From Lineus longissimus (lineage: Eukaryota; Nemertea; Pilidiophora; Heteronemertea; Lineidae), in the NCBI RefSeq assembly GCF_910592395.1, contig NC_088316.1, forward strand, positions 17,608,001 through 17,672,000: 64,000 nt of DNA, read 5' to 3'. Positions 60,401 through 64,000 of this stretch are shown here, in pieces. Positions within the stretch are counted from its first letter, which is position 1, and every line of letters begins with the position of its first letter. The notes under the pieces are model-generated. The model saw only the letters and a program-made list of their open reading frames with translations, made no database searches and was not told the origin of the DNA. The position numbers were made by a program, and so were the translations under genes.

Positions 60401-63400
60401 TGCCACCATTCCTGTGTTCCAGTCGCAGTGACTAAAATCGCTAGTTTGCGCGGCGATTTAGTTTACTTAGCAATTACATCCCCCTTGCCATTATGAATTA
60501 CTTATCCTAAGTATATGTGTAAAATCATTGTTCATTTCAGTCACGAAAGGACCAGTGCTGTTTATGGCTTTTCTCTGACCTCCTCCTCATCAGTGCAATA
60601 AAACGGAAATCAGGGACTGTCAAGAAAGCATCAATACGATTGTAAGTTGATGAACCGTTTAGCTAGGTTATTTCCAACATATAGTGGAGGTTGAGGCTTA
60701 CAGTGCAGCAGTTTAAGAACTACTTACGGCTTCAAGATGGTGAAAATGGTCATGTATTTTCTTGAGTAGCTTCATCTGGGGTATAAAAATAAAAAAAGAA
60801 GCATACCAAGATGTCCTGTCGGAGATGGTCTTTCTACTAGCCAGTCACGAACGCCTAGTCGATGCCAGCACTGATGTGTTAGTGAAAAAGCAACCAGATC
60901 CATCATTGTTAACACTCTAGTTAACCTTTCTAATCTCTGAAATGTTGAAGGTATTCGATGAGAATAAATGGTTTGTATGTTTTCTGCACCTTCAGGCAAT
61001 CGCCCTCAGGACAGGATTTTGTTGACAACGTCAAGCACAAAGTTTGGCTTCGGATAGGACTTGATGATGTTGATATCATTAAAAGTAAGCAAGCTGAGAT
61101 AACACTCTGTAACACACTTCCCGCAGATTGATAATTCCTTTTTGTGGTAGTCCATGACAACGTCAGTATCTCCCCGTTACAAGGTTCTTTCTTCGGACTT
61201 TGTCTTTCATTCATAAGGTTTGCGAAACATGCCTCTTTATACTTTTGGACAGAATTTTGACATCGGCAGCAAACCAACAATAACTTGTGAGTCGGAGTCT
61301 GATAGCGTGTGCAAGACAAATCATTATCATATCCATCCAGACATAAATTAGGGTGCTCGTAACACCGTGTATCCGTTCATTTTTCAGCTGGAAGTTTAAC
61401 TCGAAAAAGTACTGTCGATAAGGAAGAACTTGAGGACAACTTCTCACTTCTGGGGCAGATATTAGAACTGACAAATAGGCTGACTTGCTCACATCAGGTA
61501 AACTCAAATCAAAGAGAGAAAAACTTGGCTTCGAAATTCGAATCTTGACTTCGAAATTGAAAACTTGACCTCGAAATTCAAAATTCGACTTCAAAATTCA
61601 AACTCGACATCGAAATAAAATGTTCTGTCTTTGGCATTCTCTAGGTTCTTGAGGAAACGATACGAGACATGATGTCTTCGCTACAGCGTCAGCTATCTGA
61701 GCAACAGGGCCGAGCTCAGGAACTTACCAAATTAGACCTCATGACAACCACACAGTAAGTTTAAAGAAAACCCTATAAGCTTCATGATTGCAATGCCAAT
61801 ACTAGTTAACCAATGCAATGTTGTACAGATATATCCAAGTATAGCAAATGACTAAATTTCGATACCAATCTCTTTCTGTACCAATCTCATTTCGTTATCA
61901 ACTGCAATGGTACGCTTGTCCCACCTAACAAAAGGAGTCCAATATGTGTGTCATTGCTGCATATATGTTGATTCCTTTTCAGGGAAGGGGTGAATATAAT
62001 CGGCGTCCTGTTCCCAACGATAGATAAGAGGTTACAGTGGGAGGCGCTATTCGCCGAGGCTAAACTAAGACTAGCCTCTTCCACTGACCGCAAACCACCA
62101 GACTTCTTACAGTCCTTACCCATCACCAAAACAAGAGCAGGGATGCAGTTCTCCTGCGCCGCGCCAATAGACGGTCTGAACGCAAACAACTACCGCGATG
62201 TGTGGGTGTGCAACAGCGACGGCCATGTTGGTCACATGTGTCTGCTGAGCTTGGAGCCAGAACCAATCGTAACGCTGAATACACCGGTGCCCGGATGTAA
62301 TTCACGGATCCTGTGCGTTTGCGCGGTGCCGGCACAAGCTTTGCCTTTTAAACGGTACGTATCTATAGACGGAGATTTTGATATGTTGAATAATTCTGAG
62401 GATTTTCACTGACATCAAAAATGTATTAGGCGTTCACGAAAGTCATATATTAGAGGTCAGCATTCTGTAGTAATGCCAGAGGTGGCGACGAACGATGGTG
62501 GTATGAGGTTATTATCCTTTATCCACTGTATCTCATCCCCTTTTTGTATCCTACAATGAAATAATGTCATGATTTCAAATGTTCCAGGATTGGCAGTTGT
62601 AAAGGGTGCCGACGTAAGTCCTGTATGATCCACACGCCAACGTCACCGGTCAAATTGGAGCCGGATTCCAGCAGTAGTTCAGATGATGACTCGTCGTCCT
62701 CAGACGATGATGAATTCGGAGATGGTGCAGAGGCCGATGTTAAGTCATCAGATGATGATGAGAAAGGGTGCAAATCGGGCGCCCTCTATGATCCTTACAA
62801 GAGCACCATGTGGTTGGGGACGGAGGACGGCTTGTGAGTGTTAGCCTATGCGAAATCTACTGACAACGAACATATGATGTTTTTCTTGAAACAACCCGGG
62901 ACTGCTAAAGCTTCACAAGAAGATCGGACTCAGCCGTCCTATGCATAAAAGCAGTAACTCCAGTTTTTTGACAAAGGCAACTTTTGGTCATTTTGGAAAG
63001 AACTTTGAATGCTGCATTTCGCCCAACATAGTGTTTCAGCTAAGCCGCAGTGTCCAACATGGTCGCATCTCGCTTGGCGCCGTCGTTGCGGCATCACAAG
63101 CGCTAACCCCATCACTGACTTAAACTCGCCTTAAGCATATTACTTGATACATGTATGATATTATCTATCATTTACGTCTTCTTTTTTGTCAGTATCATGA
63201 TATTCCAATGCACAGACAACATCAAAACAACCAGGAATAAGCTTCGAATACAACATGCCGCCAGTGTTCTCAGTATTGTGTAAGTTGCTGTTTGTTCCTT
63301 TCTCAAATCATAGTCATGACATAATCCTGCTCTGGCTAGGCTTTTCTTTCCATTTAGTAGAAATTAATCAACCTAAGATCTTTAAAACTAGAGCATATTT

Positions 63401-64000
63401 CGGTCATTTTTAAGAAATATTTCATATTCTTTTCAGATACCTGGACAATAAAGTGTTTGTATCCTTAGCAAATGGAGACCTTATCATATACAGGCGATTA
63501 CCAGGTGAGCCTATAGAAATGTCCGATCTTTGATAACGATAACTGAAGCATTTACTAGGACGCGCACGGAGGAGACGAAATCAGCAAATGATTACACTGA
63601 CTACCTTTTTTTATTTCAGAGGGTACATGGAACACGGATAAACCCGAGACTAAAGGGGTAGGCACGTCCACCACTCCTGTCAACCGCATGTTGGTAGTGG
63701 CAGGGAAACTCTGGTGTGGCTGCCACAGGGAGATGGTAGTTCTCAACCCGGCAACATTACAGGTCGAGGTAGGTACAATTATTAATTTGCGAACATGCTC
63801 TAAGCCGTGCGGAGATTGGTGGCATGGTGTGTACTCCGGATGAGTAAAAAGAAGGGAGCATGTGTGGAAAAGAGGCGAAGCAGCTCTCGAAGAAGTACTT
63901 CACATGTATATAAATTGTTGTTTTTCAGAGATCATTCCTTCTGCCAAGCGATTCTGACAGGCCAGTCCATTGCATGGCGTGTTCTAGTAAAGGAGTATGG
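51490..64000 (+). CDS. ARHGEF17: Rho guanine nucleotide exchange factor, ARHGEF17/TEM4-like (3' end beyond window)
   Basis: 17 exons join in frame for 2,221 codons: 51490-56064, 58081-58161, 58440-58613, 58914-59030, 59158-59250, 59907-60074, 60261-60311, 60541-60641, 60996-61084, 61388-61497, 61645-61754, 61983-62354, 62588-62833, 63193-63279, 63437-63504, 63620-63768 and 63929-64000 onward. Exon 1 encodes 1,525 mostly disordered, Ser-rich residues. It includes a short helix (MEELKKMLDVLKVDFVRKY, about 703), a PxxP stretch (GPTPIPAPRR, about 1330) and two PTGSLDR repeats (about 1395). The DH domain spans about 1526-1736, with CR1-like RFHVVQELYNVEKEYVETL and CR3 LIIQPAQRIPRYELLL. A PH-like region follows to about 1850, then propeller blades with MWLGTEDGF and YLDNKVFVSLANGDL, as in the ARHGEF10/17 group. 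The long N-terminus favours ARHGEF17, which activates Rho at the actin cytoskeleton. An in-frame TAA nine bases upstream fixes the start. Confidence 0.93.
56091..56495. repeat. minisatellite, about 8 copies of a 50-61 bp unit
   Basis: TTGCTGGCGTGC recurs at 56091, 56148, 56209, 56260, 56313, 56364, 56414 and 56464, each followed (except in the degenerate first copy) by GCGATA, a variable middle and a CAGTACACGCTGAAATACA-like end. Spacing tightens from 57-61 bp at the left to 50 bp at the right, and the rightmost units are nearly identical. It starts 27 bases after the donor of the giant exon. Confidence 0.93.
57159..57212. repeat. two-copy tandem duplication (30-bp period)
   Basis: TATAAGGCCTCGCCT.GAATGAG occurs at 57159-57182 and 57189-57212 with two differences. 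Confidence 0.75.
59251..59906 (+). other. RhoGEF intron between the DH exons
   Basis: A phase 0 intron of 656 bp, GTGAGC to CAAACAG. It is AT- and T-rich toward the acceptor and I see nothing else in it. Confidence 0.8.
61524..61621. repeat. minisatellite, five copies of a 20-bp unit
   Basis: Successive units read CTTGGCTTCGAAATTCGAAT, CTTGACTTCGAAATTGAAAA, CTTGACCTCGAAATTCAAAA and two more degenerate copies. The run lies in the short intron between the RhoGEF exons ending at 61497 and starting at 61645, and makes up most of that intron. Confidence 0.85.
62834..63192 (+). other. RhoGEF intron between propeller exons
   Basis: A 359-bp phase 2 intron from GTGAGT to TTGTCAG. No further feature was seen; the open frame at 62941-63123 has no family resemblance. 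Confidence 0.75.

Overview
The window is nuclear DNA of a metazoan, most likely a bilaterian invertebrate. Genes are split by GT-AG introns, intergenic and intronic DNA is AT-rich, and the encoded families are animal ones: RPL21, a Gal3ST-type sulfotransferase, a TSP1/CUB membrane protein and a large RhoGEF. The species cannot be fixed from the sequence.

Layout. 1-1251 holds the 3' exons of ribosomal protein gene RPL21 (+), with a long miRNA-precursor-like hairpin in the intron before them. 1384-2223 carries a small foldback DNA element and a scrap of non-LTR retrotransposon. 4340-5883 is a two-exon galactose-3-O-sulfotransferase-like gene (+). It converges on an uninterrupted 708-codon coiled-coil protein gene (6629-8755, -). 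About 6 kb without a recognisable gene follows. 14972-21242 (-) holds four exons of a THSD1-like type I membrane protein: N-terminal beta-domains, TSP1, CUB, transmembrane segment and a charged cytoplasmic tail. A phase-compatible signal-peptide exon lies far upstream at 44688-44757, implying a first intron of about 23.4 kb. Inside that intron sits a 13.3-kb macrosatellite (24097-37413) of 10.6 units of about 1,255 bp. After a divergent intergenic region, 51490-64000 (+) holds 17 exons of an ARHGEF17/TEM4-like RhoGEF that runs off the window: one giant 1,525-codon exon, then DH, PH-like and the start of a beta-propeller.

Functionally the genes are unrelated neighbours: translation, Golgi sulfation, an unknown coiled-coil protein, a cell-surface receptor-like protein and Rho activation. 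The least ordinary part is the macrosatellite. Each unit carries a tRNA-like A-box/B-box module ending in a T-run, a diverged internal duplication and a conserved ATG mini-exon-like motif. The units show a trimeric higher-order pattern. Exon joins were worked out by hand from splice consensus and reading-frame phase, not from transcripts.
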